From NCBI GenBank assembly GCA_963813495.1, contig CAWEZC010000010.1, positions 372,001-436,000 on the forward strand: 64,000 nucleotides of DNA, written 5' to 3'. The stretch is from JACVRW01 sp963813495. GTDB lineage: Bacteria > Actinomycetota > Thermoleophilia > Solirubrobacterales > Thermoleophilaceae. Position 1 is the stretch's first letter, and each line of letters begins with the position of its first letter. Below, piece by piece: positions 1 to 8,105 of the stretch. The translations under genes and the position numbers were made by a program. Under the pieces are notes generated by a model. That model searched no databases. It saw nothing but the letters and a program-made list of their open reading frames with translations, and had not been told where the DNA came from.

Positions 1-285
1 GTCAAGTGCAACGTGCCGATCCGCGGCTGGGTCAACGGCATCGGGGGCTGCCCGAACGTGGGCGGCATCTGCATGGCCTGCACGATGCCGGGCTTCCCCG
101 ACAAGTACATGCCGTTCATGGAGGCCAACCCCTGGGGGGTGGCTGCGGAGAACATCATGCGGTTCAGCTACGGGCCGATCGTCCGCTATCTCCGCAGGCG
201 CCACGTCACCCGCCAGTACGACGTCGAGCCAGAGTGGCGGCACAACAAACCAGAGCTCACCACCGGCTACTCCGCGCGCTGGTAG
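1..285 (+). CDS. hhyS: [NiFe]-hydrogenase small subunit, C-terminal end (partial)
   Basis: Only the last 94 codons are in the window; the reading frame is open to the left edge. The small subunit carries the iron-sulfur relay that takes electrons from the active site in the large subunit. Visible here is the cysteine-rich segment around VNGIGGCPNVGGICMACTMP, which supplies ligands for the medial and distal clusters, followed by PGFPDKYMPFM, typical of hydrogenase small subunits. The C-terminus lacks a membrane anchor helix, as in the actinobacterial high-affinity (group 1h) enzymes. The large subunit starts 12 nt after the stop, so the two are co-transcribed. The proximal-cluster region that would confirm the subgroup lies outside the window. 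Confidence 0.93.
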   Translation, partial: VKCNVPIRGWVNGIGGCPNVGGICMACTMPGFPDKYMPFMEANPWGVAAENIMRFSYGPIVRYLRRRHVTRQYDVEPEWRHNKPELTTGYSARW

Positions 286-297
286 AGGGAGGCGCAC

Positions 298-2076
298 ATG
301 TCAACAGTTGAGTCACCCCGTGAACAGAAGGTCCTCGTCAAGGAGATGTCGTGGGACCCGATCACCCGCATCGTCGGGTCGCTCGGGATCCACACGGAGA
401 TCGATTTCTCCAACCAGCAGGTCCTGAAGTGCTACTCGACGTCGATGGTCTTCCGCGGCTTCGACATCTTCATGAAGGGGATCGATCCGCGCGACGCGCA
501 CTTCATCACCAGCCGCATCTGCGGCATCTGCGGCGACAACCACTGCACCTGCTCGTGCCTGAACCAGAACATGGCCTACGGGGTCAAGCCGCCGCCGCTC
601 GGCGACATGGCCTTCAACATGGCCGAGGCCGCGGACTACATCTTCGATCACGCGATCTTCAACGACTGCATGGCGAACGTGGACTTCTGCGAGCAGATGG
701 TGAAGGAGACCAATCCGACGCTGCTCGCGACGGCCGAGAACACCTCGGCTCCGCACTCGGACATCCACGGCTACAAGACGATCGCCGACATCATGCGGGC
801 GCTCAACCCGTTCACGGGTGAGTTCTACCTGGAGACCCTCCACGTGGCCCGTTACACGCGCGAGATGTACTGCCTGTTCGGCGGGCGCCACACCCATCCC
901 TCGACGATCATGCCCGGCGGCTGCAGCGCGGACATCACCCACCAGACCTGCACGGACTACTACGTGCGCCTCATGAAGTACTTCGATTACGTGAAGCGCA
1001 GCGTGCCCATGCACGACGACCTGTACGACTTCTTCCTCACGGAGTTGCCGGGGTACGACATGGTGGGCTACCGGGAGACGAACCTGGTCAACTGGGGCTC
1101 GTTCGACGATCCGGACTACGTCGACTACAGCTACAAGAACATGACCGAGTGGGGGCGCAAGCGCTACATCACCCCCGGGATCGCGATCAACGGCGAGTTG
1201 ATCACCACGGATCTGGTCGAGATCAACCTGGCCATCCGCATCCTGCTCGGCAGCTCGTACTTCGACGGCTGGGAGAACGAGCGGACCTTCGTCACCCACG
1301 ACCCGCTCGGCAACCCCGTCGACAAGAACCATCCTTGGAACAAGGTCACGCTGCCCAAGCCGCAGAAGCGCGACTTCACCGACAAGTACACCTGGGTGGT
1401 GTCGCCGCGCATCTACGACCAGCGGACCGACACGCACGTGTGCTGCGACACCGGTGGCGGGCCCTTCGCGCGCCAGTGGTGCACGGCCAAGGCCGGGCTC
1501 GTCGACTTCGGCTACGCCAAGGCCACGGGCCACAGCATCAAGATGGTCCTGCCGCGTTCGGCGAGCTTCCCCGAGATGGAGATGGAGTGGCACGTCCCGG
1601 AGAAGTCGAACGCGATCGAGCGCGATCGGGCTCGCACCTACCACCAGGCCTATTCGGCGCTGATCGCGCTGCACAACCTGGAGCGGGCAATGAAGGAGGT
1701 GCAGGCCGGCCGCACCAAGAGCTGGAACGACTTCAAGGTTCCGGACTCGGCGGTCAGCGTGGGCTTCCACGAGGCGGCTCGCGGCGTGCTGTCGCACCAC
1801 ATGGTGATCGAGGACGGAAAGATCGCGAACTACCAGCCCTACCCACCGACGCCGTGGAATGCGAGTCCGCGCGACGTCTACGGGACTCCGGGCCCCTACG
1901 AGGACGCGGTGCAGAACACGCCGATCTTCGAGGAGAACGGCCCGGAGAACTTCAAGGGGGTCGACATCATGCGGGCGGTCCGCTCGTTCGACCCGTGTCT
2001 GCCCTGCGGGGTGCACATGTACGGAGGGAAGGGGTCGGTGCGCAAGGTGGTCCACACGCCGACGGCCCTCTGCTAG
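298..2076 (+). CDS. hhyL: [NiFe]-hydrogenase large subunit, group 1h type
   Basis: The catalytic subunit oxidises H2 at a Ni-Fe(CN)2CO centre. Both metal-binding motifs are present. L1 is RICGICGDNHCTCS near residues 73-86, with the Ni/Fe-bridging cysteines C75 and C78. L2 is DPCLPCGVH at 565-573, with C567 and C570. A 19-residue tail follows H573 and should be removed by the maturation protease encoded downstream. The length (592 aa) and both motif variants match the actinobacterial high-affinity class (formerly group 5) used to scavenge atmospheric H2. The ATG is preceded by GAGGGAGG, a strong ribosome binding site. The family assignment is firm; atmospheric H2 use is inferred from the subgroup. 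Confidence 0.97.
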   Translation: MSTVESPREQKVLVKEMSWDPITRIVGSLGIHTEIDFSNQQVLKCYSTSMVFRGFDIFMKGIDPRDAHFITSRICGICGDNHCTCSCLNQNMAYGVKPPPLGDMAFNMAEAADYIFDHAIFNDCMANVDFCEQMVKETNPTLLATAENTSAPHSDIHGYKTIADIMRALNPFTGEFYLETLHVARYTREMYCLFGGRHTHPSTIMPGGCSADITHQTCTDYYVRLMKYFDYVKRSVPMHDDLYDFFLTELPGYDMVGYRETNLVNWGSFDDPDYVDYSYKNMTEWGRKRYITPGIAINGELITTDLVEINLAIRILLGSSYFDGWENERTFVTHDPLGNPVDKNHPWNKVTLPKPQKRDFTDKYTWVVSPRIYDQRTDTHVCCDTGGGPFARQWCTAKAGLVDFGYAKATGHSIKMVLPRSASFPEMEMEWHVPEKSNAIERDRARTYHQAYSALIALHNLERAMKEVQAGRTKSWNDFKVPDSAVSVGFHEAARGVLSHHMVIEDGKIANYQPYPPTPWNASPRDVYGTPGPYEDAVQNTPIFEENGPENFKGVDIMRAVRSFDPCLPCGVHMYGGKGSVRKVVHTPTALC

Positions 2077-2080
2077 CCGG

Positions 2081-2899
2081 ATGGAGCCCGAGCAGCTGAT
2101 AGCCCGTGTCCAGGAGCTCACGGGCCGACTCGAGGACCTCGACGACCCGGCGTGCCGTGCTCTGGCCGAGGAGCTGACCGCGGCCGTCGTTCAGATGTAC
2201 GGCGCCGGGCTCGAGCGGATCGTCGAACTGGCTGACGCCGAGATGCGCGACGAGCTGGCCAATGACAGCCTCGTAGCGGGGTTGCTGATGATCCACGACC
2301 TGTATCCGGTGCCGATCGAAGAGCGTGTGATGCAGGCGCTGGACACTGTCAGGCCCTACATGGAATCCCACGGCGGCAACGTGGAGCTCCTCGGGATCGA
2401 GAACGGCATTGCCAAGCTGCGCCTCGAGGGCAGCTGCAAGTCGTGCCGCGCCTCCTCGTCGACGCTCGAGCTGGCCGTGCGCCAGGCGCTCGAGGAGGCG
2501 GCGCCGGATCTCGACGGGATGGATGTCGCAGGGGTCGTGGAGGAAGAGGAGGAGGCAGAGATCAGCGGCGTCCCGTTGCCGATCGTGCAGGTGAACGGGG
2601 CCCCGTCGTGGCACACGCTCAGCATCGACTCGTCCGAGTTGCTCGTAGCCACCGACGTCCGGGGGGTGCCGCTCGTGGTCGCCAACGTCGAGGGGACGCT
2701 GCTCGCCTACCGCAACAGCTGTGCCGACTGCGGCGGGGCGCTCGACGGCGGGGCGCTCGACGGCGGGGCGCTCGAGTGCCCCGGTTGCGGGCGCAGCTAC
2801 TTCCTTCCGCAGGCCGGACGCTCGATGGACGACGATCACCTCCAGCTCGAGCCGGTGCCGCTGCTACATGACGAGGAAGCGATCAGGGTCGCTCTGTGA
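2081..2899 (+). CDS. NifU-domain / Rieske-like electron-transfer protein of the hydrogenase operon
   Basis: A 272-aa two-domain protein. Residues about 85-145 are a NifU C-terminal domain (HGGNVELL, then C119-x2-C122), which binds an Fe-S cluster. Residues about 165-260 resemble a Rieske fold (SCADCGGAL...ECPGCGRSYFLP), but both ligand pairs are Cys-Cys (C214/C217 and C233/C236) instead of the usual Cys-His. A bound iron or zinc site of rubredoxin or zinc-ribbon type is therefore possible. Three copies of a 15-bp repeat encode GGALD/GGALE between the pairs. NifU/Rieske proteins accompany mycobacterial Huc-type hydrogenases and are suspected electron relays. ATG 2081 is used because it begins 4 nt after the hydrogenase stop; the frame extends further upstream only inside the hydrogenase gene. 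Confidence 0.85.
   Translation: MEPEQLIARVQELTGRLEDLDDPACRALAEELTAAVVQMYGAGLERIVELADAEMRDELANDSLVAGLLMIHDLYPVPIEERVMQALDTVRPYMESHGGNVELLGIENGIAKLRLEGSCKSCRASSSTLELAVRQALEEAAPDLDGMDVAGVVEEEEEAEISGVPLPIVQVNGAPSWHTLSIDSSELLVATDVRGVPLVVANVEGTLLAYRNSCADCGGALDGGALDGGALECPGCGRSYFLPQAGRSMDDDHLQLEPVPLLHDEEAIRVAL
2732..2776 (+). repeat. Three tandem copies of a 15-bp in-frame repeat
   Basis: The unit GGCGGGGCGCTCGAC occurs three times in a row; the last copy ends in G. It encodes GGALD-GGALD-GGALE between the two Cys pairs of the Rieske-like domain. Copy number could vary by slippage without breaking the frame. Confidence 0.9.
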
Positions 2900-3558
2900 A
2901 AAGCATCGACGAGGCAGTGGCGAGCCGCCGGAAGGCGTTGATGGTCTCGGGGCTGCGCGGCCTCGCGCAGCCCAAGCCGCCGACTCCGGCGCCGGAGGCC
3001 GAGCAGGCGACCGAGGCCGTCGAGCGCTGCGACCTCTGCCAGACCAGTCTGCCGCCGGATCACCGCCACATGCTCAACCTCTACGAGCGCCAGATCGTCT
3101 GCGTCTGCGAGGCCTGCTGGGCGCTGCGCTCCGGCGACACCGAGTTCCGCCCGGTGGGCAACCGCACGCTCTGGCTTGAGGACTTTCGGCTGCCGGAGGA
3201 GATCTGGGCCCAGTTCCGGATCCCTATCGGCCTAGCCTTCTTCATGTACTCGAGCGTCACCGACTGCGTCGTCGCGCTCTACCCGAGCCCCGCCGGCGCA
3301 ACCGAGTCAGAGCTCCACTTCGAGACCTGGAACAGGCTCGCCAAGATGAACCCTGTGTTGGAGCGACTCGAGCCCGACGCTGAGGCGCTGATCGTCAACC
3401 GGACGGCGGATCCGCCGGCCTACGCCATAGCTCCGATCGATCGCTGCTACATGCTCGTGGGGCTGGTCAAGTCCGCGTGGGAGGGCATCTCCGGCGGGGC
3501 GGGGGTGGAGAGGGCGATCGACAGCTACTTCGACGACCTGAAGGCGGCCGCGCTGTGA
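2896..3558 (+). CDS. Hydrogenase-operon protein, DUF5947-like
   Basis: A 220-aa cytosolic protein with no signal or membrane segment. The N-terminal third has a likely metal site: C45-x2-C48, H56/H58, then C69, C71 and C74 (CDLC...CVCEAC). The rest is a compact mixed region (for example FRIPIGLAFFMYSS) with no catalytic motif I recognise. It matches what I recall of DUF5947, found next to actinobacterial group 1h hydrogenases, but the family name is from memory. GTG 2896 overlaps the previous stop by 4 nt (GTGA), so translation is probably coupled. A role in hydrogenase assembly or electron transfer is inferred only from position. Confidence 0.75.
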   Translation: MKSIDEAVASRRKALMVSGLRGLAQPKPPTPAPEAEQATEAVERCDLCQTSLPPDHRHMLNLYERQIVCVCEACWALRSGDTEFRPVGNRTLWLEDFRLPEEIWAQFRIPIGLAFFMYSSVTDCVVALYPSPAGATESELHFETWNRLAKMNPVLERLEPDAEALIVNRTADPPAYAIAPIDRCYMLVGLVKSAWEGISGGAGVERAIDSYFDDLKAAAL

Positions 3559-4220
3559 GCCAGGCGCAGGCCATGGAGGCGCCGGTTGCGCCCGAGCCTG
3601 AGTTTCAGATCCTCGGCGCCAGCGGACGCCGGCACGCGGCGGTGCCCGCTCTCGACTTCGACGTCCACGTGAGTGAGCCCGGCGGCCGCTCGGTCTACGC
3701 GATCGCCCTCAGCGCGCAGATCATGATCGAGCCCGCCCGCCGTGCCTACGACGCCGAGACTCGCGAGCGGCTGGTCGAGCTGTTCGGGGCCCCGGAGCGC
3801 TGGGCCACCACCACGCGTAGCCTCGTCTGGCACAAGGCTGACGTGCTCGTGCCGGCCTTCACAGGCTCGACCACGTTCCGCGTCGCCGTGCCGGCCAGCT
3901 TCGACATGGAGGTGGCCTCGGCCAGGTACCTCTACGGCCTGCCCGACGGCGAGGTGCCGCTGGCCTTCAACTTCAACGGCACGGTCCACTATCGCGGCGA
4001 CGACGGGCGGCTGCAGCTGTCGCTCGTCCCCTGGTCGTGCTCGGCGGAGTTCCGCTTCCCGGTGAGCACCTGGCGCGAGCTGATCGAGCACTACTACCCG
4101 CGGACCGGCTGGGTGCCGGTGCGTGAAGCAACGCTGCAGGCGCTTCAGCGCGAGAAGGCCCGGCGCGCGCTTCCGACTCTCGACGCCTGCCTGGCCGAGC
4201 TGCTGCGGGAGGGCTCGTGA
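3555..4220 (+). CDS. Hydrogenase-operon protein of unknown function, DUF6084-like
   Basis: A 221-aa protein starting at GTG 3555, which overlaps the preceding stop as GTGA; the frame upstream of it only shadows the previous gene. No signal peptide, membrane helix or cysteine motif is seen. The middle is rich in beta-strand-like segments (FTGSTTFRVAVPASFDMEV, VPLAFNFNGTVHYR). It resembles DUF6084-type proteins that accompany actinobacterial hydrogenases; this name is tentative. The stop overlaps the next GTG, so it sits in a chain of coupled genes. Its function is unknown; a structural or maturation role for the hydrogenase is inference. Confidence 0.72.
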   Translation: MSQAQAMEAPVAPEPEFQILGASGRRHAAVPALDFDVHVSEPGGRSVYAIALSAQIMIEPARRAYDAETRERLVELFGAPERWATTTRSLVWHKADVLVPAFTGSTTFRVAVPASFDMEVASARYLYGLPDGEVPLAFNFNGTVHYRGDDGRLQLSLVPWSCSAEFRFPVSTWRELIEHYYPRTGWVPVREATLQALQREKARRALPTLDACLAELLREGS

Positions 4221-5362
4221 GCCTCGAGGACCTCGTCGACTCTCTCCTTTATGAGGGTTACGCCCTCTATCCCTACACGCCCGGGGCCGCGAAGAACTCC
4301 ACGCCCACGCCGTTCGGGATCGTCTACCCGCCCGCGTACGCCGAGGCTCTGGACACCACCTACGACCACCTCGAGCTGCAGTGCGTCGTCGAGGGAGAGG
4401 GCGAGCTCAGCGCCGAGGTGCGCTTCCTCGCGCCGAGCGGCGAGCGCCACCGGGCCGAGGCCCAGCGGCTCGAGGGCAGCGGCGAGTTTCGTGCCGCCGG
4501 CCTGTCGATTCGCACGCTATTGGCCGTGACCCCGCTGGAGGGCAACCGCCGGCTCGTCTCCTACCGCGTCGAGAACGTCACCGAGGCGCCACCCGGGCTG
4601 AACCGCGCCGCCGCCATCGAGCGCTCGCTGATCTCGGCCCACCCGATCGTCAGCGTCAGGGGAGGGCGCTTCATCTCTCAGCTCGAGGCGCCCTGCGACA
4701 GCGTCAACACCTGGCCCGTGCTCGCCTCGCCCCAGGACGACGTGATGCTCGGCGCCGCGATCGTGCTGCCCGACCATCCGCAGATCGCCCCCGAGAGCCA
4801 GGCCAACCTGTTCGACAACACCGAGATCGAGGAGGCTCTCGTCCTGCACGTACAGGCCCTGAGCGACGGCGAGCGGGCCGAGCTCGAGCAGCAGGACCCG
4901 GCGGTGCGGGACATGATCGAGCGCGCCCGCGCCGTGACTCCGGAGCAGCTGCTCAACCTGCACGGCCGCGTCGAGGTGCGCGACCCCGTCACGCTCGAGC
5001 CGCCCCAGCCGTCGCCCGACGTGCGCGACCCCACGCGCGGGCTGCCCGAGGTCGAGGTGGACGGCGTGGTCTTCCGGCGCGGCGGCAAGGTCGTGGTGCG
5101 GCCGGGATTGGACGCGGACCTGCAGGCGCGCGCGCTCGAGGGTCGCACGGTGACGGTCGAGCGCATCTACCGCGACTACGACGGCAAAATTCATCTCGGC
5201 GTCAGCGTCGACCAGCCGGGCCAGGAGATCATGCGCGAGACGGGCCGCTTTCTGTGGTTCTTTCCCCCCGAGGTAGAGAGCGTGGCGGAGCCACGCGGTC
5301 ACTCCGGCATGGATGCTGAGAGTCGGCATCAAGAGCGCCGACAGGATGGAGGCGCAAGGTAA
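4217..5362 (+). CDS. Conserved-looking hydrogenase-operon protein, unknown function
   Basis: A 381-aa soluble protein that I cannot assign to a named family. It starts at GTG 4217, overlapping the previous stop (GTGA). The N-terminal 170 residues look like beta-rich repeats (YDHLELQCVVEGEGELSAEV). A central part is polar and rich in Pro and charged residues, and near residues 270-340 there is a short domain with VEVDGVVFRRGGKVVVRPG, followed by FLWFFPPEVE. No cysteine motif suggests metal binding. It lies between the DUF6084-like gene and the maturation protease. The last 25 residues are polar and poorly structured. A role linked to hydrogenase is inferred from the coupled operon. Confidence 0.7.
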   Translation: MSLEDLVDSLLYEGYALYPYTPGAAKNSTPTPFGIVYPPAYAEALDTTYDHLELQCVVEGEGELSAEVRFLAPSGERHRAEAQRLEGSGEFRAAGLSIRTLLAVTPLEGNRRLVSYRVENVTEAPPGLNRAAAIERSLISAHPIVSVRGGRFISQLEAPCDSVNTWPVLASPQDDVMLGAAIVLPDHPQIAPESQANLFDNTEIEEALVLHVQALSDGERAELEQQDPAVRDMIERARAVTPEQLLNLHGRVEVRDPVTLEPPQPSPDVRDPTRGLPEVEVDGVVFRRGGKVVVRPGLDADLQARALEGRTVTVERIYRDYDGKIHLGVSVDQPGQEIMRETGRFLWFFPPEVESVAEPRGHSGMDAESRHQERRQDGGAR

Positions 5363-5364
5363 TC

Positions 5365-5865
5365 GTGAAGCAGATACTGGTTGCCGGAATCGGCAACGCG
5401 TGGCTCAAGGACGACGGCTTCGGCGGCGAGGTGGTCAAGCGGCTGAACGCGCGCACGCTGCCGGAGGGCGCCGCCGTGTTCGACTTCGGAACCGGCGGGC
5501 TTGACCTGGCGTACGAGGTCATGCGTGGATACGACGCGCTGCTGCTGATCGACGTGAGTCGCCAGGGCGGGGAGCCGGGAACGCTCTACGTGATGGAGGC
5601 GCTCGAGGAGGAGGTCGAGGCCGGCATAGAGGACGGGCAGGTGCTCAACCCGCACGGCATGGATCCCCAGACGGTGCTGCGCTTCATCAAGACGCTCGGG
5701 GCCTGGCCCGGCAAGGTCGTAGTCGTCGCGTGCGAGCCCGCCGAGGTCGAGGAGATGGGACTCGGCCTCAGCGCTGAGGTGGAGCGCGCGGTCGACGGCG
5801 CCGTCGACCTCGTGATCGAGACGGTCGAGCAGCTGGGCACCGACGCGGCGTACGTCGCCGACTGA
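5365..5865 (+). CDS. Hydrogenase maturation endopeptidase (HupD/HyaD family, M52)
   Basis: This Ni-dependent protease removes the C-terminal tail of the large subunit after nickel insertion. The N-terminus ILVAGIGNAWLKDDGFGGEVV is the M52 signature; D17 takes the place of the Glu that binds nickel in E. coli HybD. The other ligands appear as D63 (LLIDVSRQG) and H97 (NPHGMDP). The length (166 aa) is normal for the family. GTG 5365 follows the previous stop by 2 nt and has an upstream AGGATGGAGG. Its expected substrate is the large subunit encoded at 298-2076, cut after H573. The family assignment is firm; substrate pairing follows from the operon. Confidence 0.94.
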   Translation: MKQILVAGIGNAWLKDDGFGGEVVKRLNARTLPEGAAVFDFGTGGLDLAYEVMRGYDALLLIDVSRQGGEPGTLYVMEALEEEVEAGIEDGQVLNPHGMDPQTVLRFIKTLGAWPGKVVVVACEPAEVEEMGLGLSAEVERAVDGAVDLVIETVEQLGTDAAYVAD

Positions 5866-5868
5866 GAC

Positions 5869-6228
5869 GTGCACGAGCTGTCGCTCTCCGGCGCGATCGT
5901 GAACACGGTCGTCAAGCACGCTCAGGAGCGGGCGGTGAGCGTGGTGAACCTGCGGGTGGGTGCCCTGAGGCAGGTGGTGCCCGGCACGCTCGACTTCTAC
6001 TTCGGCTTCGTGGCCAAGGGGACCGTGTGCGAGGGCGCACGGCTCGAGCAGGAGCTCGTCCCGGCGCGCCTGCACTGCACGCGCTGCGAGCGAGAGTGGG
6101 AGATGGACCTGCCGATCTTCCGTTGCCCGGACTGTGGCGATGCCGGCGAGGTCGAGGTGGGGAGCGGGAACGAATTCGAGGTGGAGTCGATCGAGGTCGA
6201 GGAGGCAGCGTGCATCGGACAAAGGTGA
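5869..6228 (+). CDS. hypA: Hydrogenase nickel-incorporation protein HypA
   Basis: A 119-aa metallochaperone that delivers Ni2+ to the large subunit together with HypB. The N-terminus MHEL carries the His2 nickel ligand, and the zinc site is C70-x2-C73 and C86-x2-C89 (CTRCEREWEMDLPIFRCPDC). The length is standard. It starts with GTG 3 nt after the protease stop, and its stop lies inside the start region of hypB (about 19 nt overlap). All features expected of the family are present. Confidence 0.95.
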   Translation: MHELSLSGAIVNTVVKHAQERAVSVVNLRVGALRQVVPGTLDFYFGFVAKGTVCEGARLEQELVPARLHCTRCEREWEMDLPIFRCPDCGDAGEVEVGSGNEFEVESIEVEEAACIGQR

Positions 6229-6899
6229 AGATCGTCGAGGAGGCACTCGACGCCAACAACACGATCGCGCAGGCCAACCGGGCCGACTTCGACCGGGCGG
6301 GGGTCAGGGTCGTGAACTTCATGAGCGCCCCGGGCGCCGGCAAGACCTCACTGCTGGAACGGGTGATCGCCGACCTCCCGGGAGTGCGGGTCGGAGTGCT
6401 CGAGGGCGACGTTCAGGGCTCGATGGACGCGGACCGGCTGGCCGCGCTGCACGTTCCGGTGACGCAGCTCAACACCGATCCGAGCTTCGGCGGAGAGTGT
6501 CATCTGGACGCGAACATGGTCCGCTCGGCGCTGCCCGGGCTGCCGCTCGGCGACATCGACCTGCTGGTGATCGAGAACGTGGGCAACCTCGTCTGTCCCG
6601 CAGAGTTCAGGGTGGGCGAGGACGCCCGCATCATGGTCTCTGCGGTCACCGAGGGTGAGGAGAAGCCGGCGAAGTACCCGCTCATGTTCCGGGCCTGCGA
6701 GCTGGTGCTGATCAACAAGATCGATCTGCTGCCCCACCTCGACTTCGACCTGGACAAGTTCCTCTACCACCTCGATGCCGTGCATCCTGGCGTGGAGCGC
6801 ATCCTGGTCAGCGCCAAGACGGGCGAGGGGATGGACGAGTGGCGCGACTGGCTCACGCGGGTGGGCGCGCCGGCCGCTGCGGCGGAGGCGCCCGCGTGA
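6210..6899 (+). CDS. hypB: Hydrogenase nickel-incorporation GTPase HypB
   Basis: A 229-aa SIMIBI GTPase that powers nickel transfer in [NiFe]-hydrogenase maturation. Walker A is SAPGAGKT at 39-46. The G-domain metal site is C97-H98 (GGECHLDAN) with C129 (VGNLVCPAEF), and the guanine motif NKIDLLP is present. The His-rich nickel-storage stretch and the N-terminal CxxCxC motif of the E. coli protein are absent, so this is the short form. GTG 6210 was chosen because homology begins at HRTKVKIVEEAL and the frame upstream only overlaps hypA. The stop overlaps the next GTG. Confidence 0.95.
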   Translation: MHRTKVKIVEEALDANNTIAQANRADFDRAGVRVVNFMSAPGAGKTSLLERVIADLPGVRVGVLEGDVQGSMDADRLAALHVPVTQLNTDPSFGGECHLDANMVRSALPGLPLGDIDLLVIENVGNLVCPAEFRVGEDARIMVSAVTEGEEKPAKYPLMFRACELVLINKIDLLPHLDFDLDKFLYHLDAVHPGVERILVSAKTGEGMDEWRDWLTRVGAPAAAAEAPA

Positions 6900-8095
6900 C
6901 GCCGGCGCTCGGCAGCGACGTCCTCGACCGGGCGCTGGCCGAGCGGACGCAGGCGAACGCGGAGTTCTTCGAGGCGCAGTCCGAGCGTCTCGCGCACCTA
7001 TGCCATCGAATGGCTGAGCGCTTCGCGCGCGGGGGGCGGCTGATCGCCGTCGGCCGCTCGCCGGCCGCGCGCTCGGACGCCCGGCACGTGGCCGTCGAGT
7101 TCGTGCATCCGGTGATCGTCGGCAAGCGGGCGCTGCCCGCGCTCGCACTGGCCGGCGAGGGTGGGCCACTTGCCGAACAGGTCGAGCTGACGGCCGAGCC
7201 CGCCGACATCGCGATCGGCTTCGGCGCCGGCCAGGACGGGGGTGAGGCCGCGGCCGCGCTCGCGCTCGCGCGCGAGCGCGGTTGCCTGACGCTCGCCTTC
7301 GCGCCGGCCGGGGCCGAATGGGAGTTCGCCCCGCCGGGAACGGACCCCTCCATCCGCCAGGAGCTGGTGGAGACGCTCTACCACGTGCTCTGGGAGCTCG
7401 TGCACGTGTTCTTCGACCACCGCGGCCTGCTGGAAGGGCGCGAGGCACGCCAGGTGCACGACACCGGAGCCTCGAGCTTCCTCTACCCCTTCCTCGGCGA
7501 ACAGGAGCACGATCTCGACGCGGTGGTGGAGGACGTTCGGCGATCGGTGCTGGCCAAGGCACATGAGGTCGCGGAGCTGCGCGTTCAGACGCTCACCGAG
7601 AATCGCGACGAGCTGGCCGCGGCCGCCGCAGCGCTGCGCGCAGAGCTGGACGCGGGGGGCCGCCTGCTGGCCCTCGGCAACGGCGGCTCGGCGACCGACG
7701 CAATGGATCTGGTGGCCGATCTCCGCTTTCCGCCGGATCCGCGCTGGCGGCCGCGGCGCGCGATCGACCTCACCGAGGACACCGCGATCCTCACGGCGAT
7801 CGCGAACGACATCGGGACCGAGGCGATCTTCTCGCGGCAGGTGATTGCGCACGGCCGCGCGGGGGATGCGCTGCTGGCGATCTCCACCAGCGGCAACTCG
7901 GCGAACGTGATCCACGCGCTGGCGGAGGCCCGGCGGCGCAGCCTGCACTCGATCGCGATGGTGGGCTACGACGGCGGCCGCGTGGCGGCCGAGCGGCTGG
8001 CCGATCACGTGGTGGTCACGCGCTCGGAGCACATCCCGCGCATCCAGGAGGCCCAGGCGAGCGCCTATCACGTCCTGCGGGAGCTCGTAGCGTGA
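6896..8095 (+). CDS. Tandem SIS-domain (phosphoheptose-isomerase-like) protein in the hydrogenase operon
   Basis: A 399-aa protein with two SIS (sugar isomerase) domains. The N-terminal copy (about 1-190) is degenerate: GRLIAVGRSPAARSDARHVA stands where the phosphosugar loop should be. The C-terminal copy (about 215-399) is canonical, with LLALGNGGSATDAMDLVADL and LLAISTSGNSANVIHAL as in GmhA. GTG 6896 overlaps the hypB stop (GTGA), so it is translated with the maturation genes. No sugar-nucleotide genes lie nearby, so heptose synthesis is unlikely here. A role in hydrogenase maturation or in sensing a phosphosugar is inference. The fusion of an inactive-looking and an active-looking SIS domain is notable. 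Confidence 0.85.
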   Translation: MTPALGSDVLDRALAERTQANAEFFEAQSERLAHLCHRMAERFARGGRLIAVGRSPAARSDARHVAVEFVHPVIVGKRALPALALAGEGGPLAEQVELTAEPADIAIGFGAGQDGGEAAAALALARERGCLTLAFAPAGAEWEFAPPGTDPSIRQELVETLYHVLWELVHVFFDHRGLLEGREARQVHDTGASSFLYPFLGEQEHDLDAVVEDVRRSVLAKAHEVAELRVQTLTENRDELAAAAAALRAELDAGGRLLALGNGGSATDAMDLVADLRFPPDPRWRPRRAIDLTEDTAILTAIANDIGTEAIFSRQVIAHGRAGDALLAISTSGNSANVIHALAEARRRSLHSIAMVGYDGGRVAAERLADHVVVTRSEHIPRIQEAQASAYHVLRELVA

Positions 8096-8105
8096 CATCC
8101 AAGCT

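Noticed and set aside
313..2121. A 602-codon open frame on the minus strand opposite the hydrogenase large subunit
   Set aside because: It is the antisense shadow of a high-GC gene; its translation is Arg/Val/Asp-rich with no domain, and the sense gene has complete metal motifs.
6896..8095. Lipopolysaccharide heptose synthesis (GmhA) role
   Set aside because: The organism looks actinobacterial, no heptose genes are nearby and the protein has two SIS domains coupled to hyp genes.
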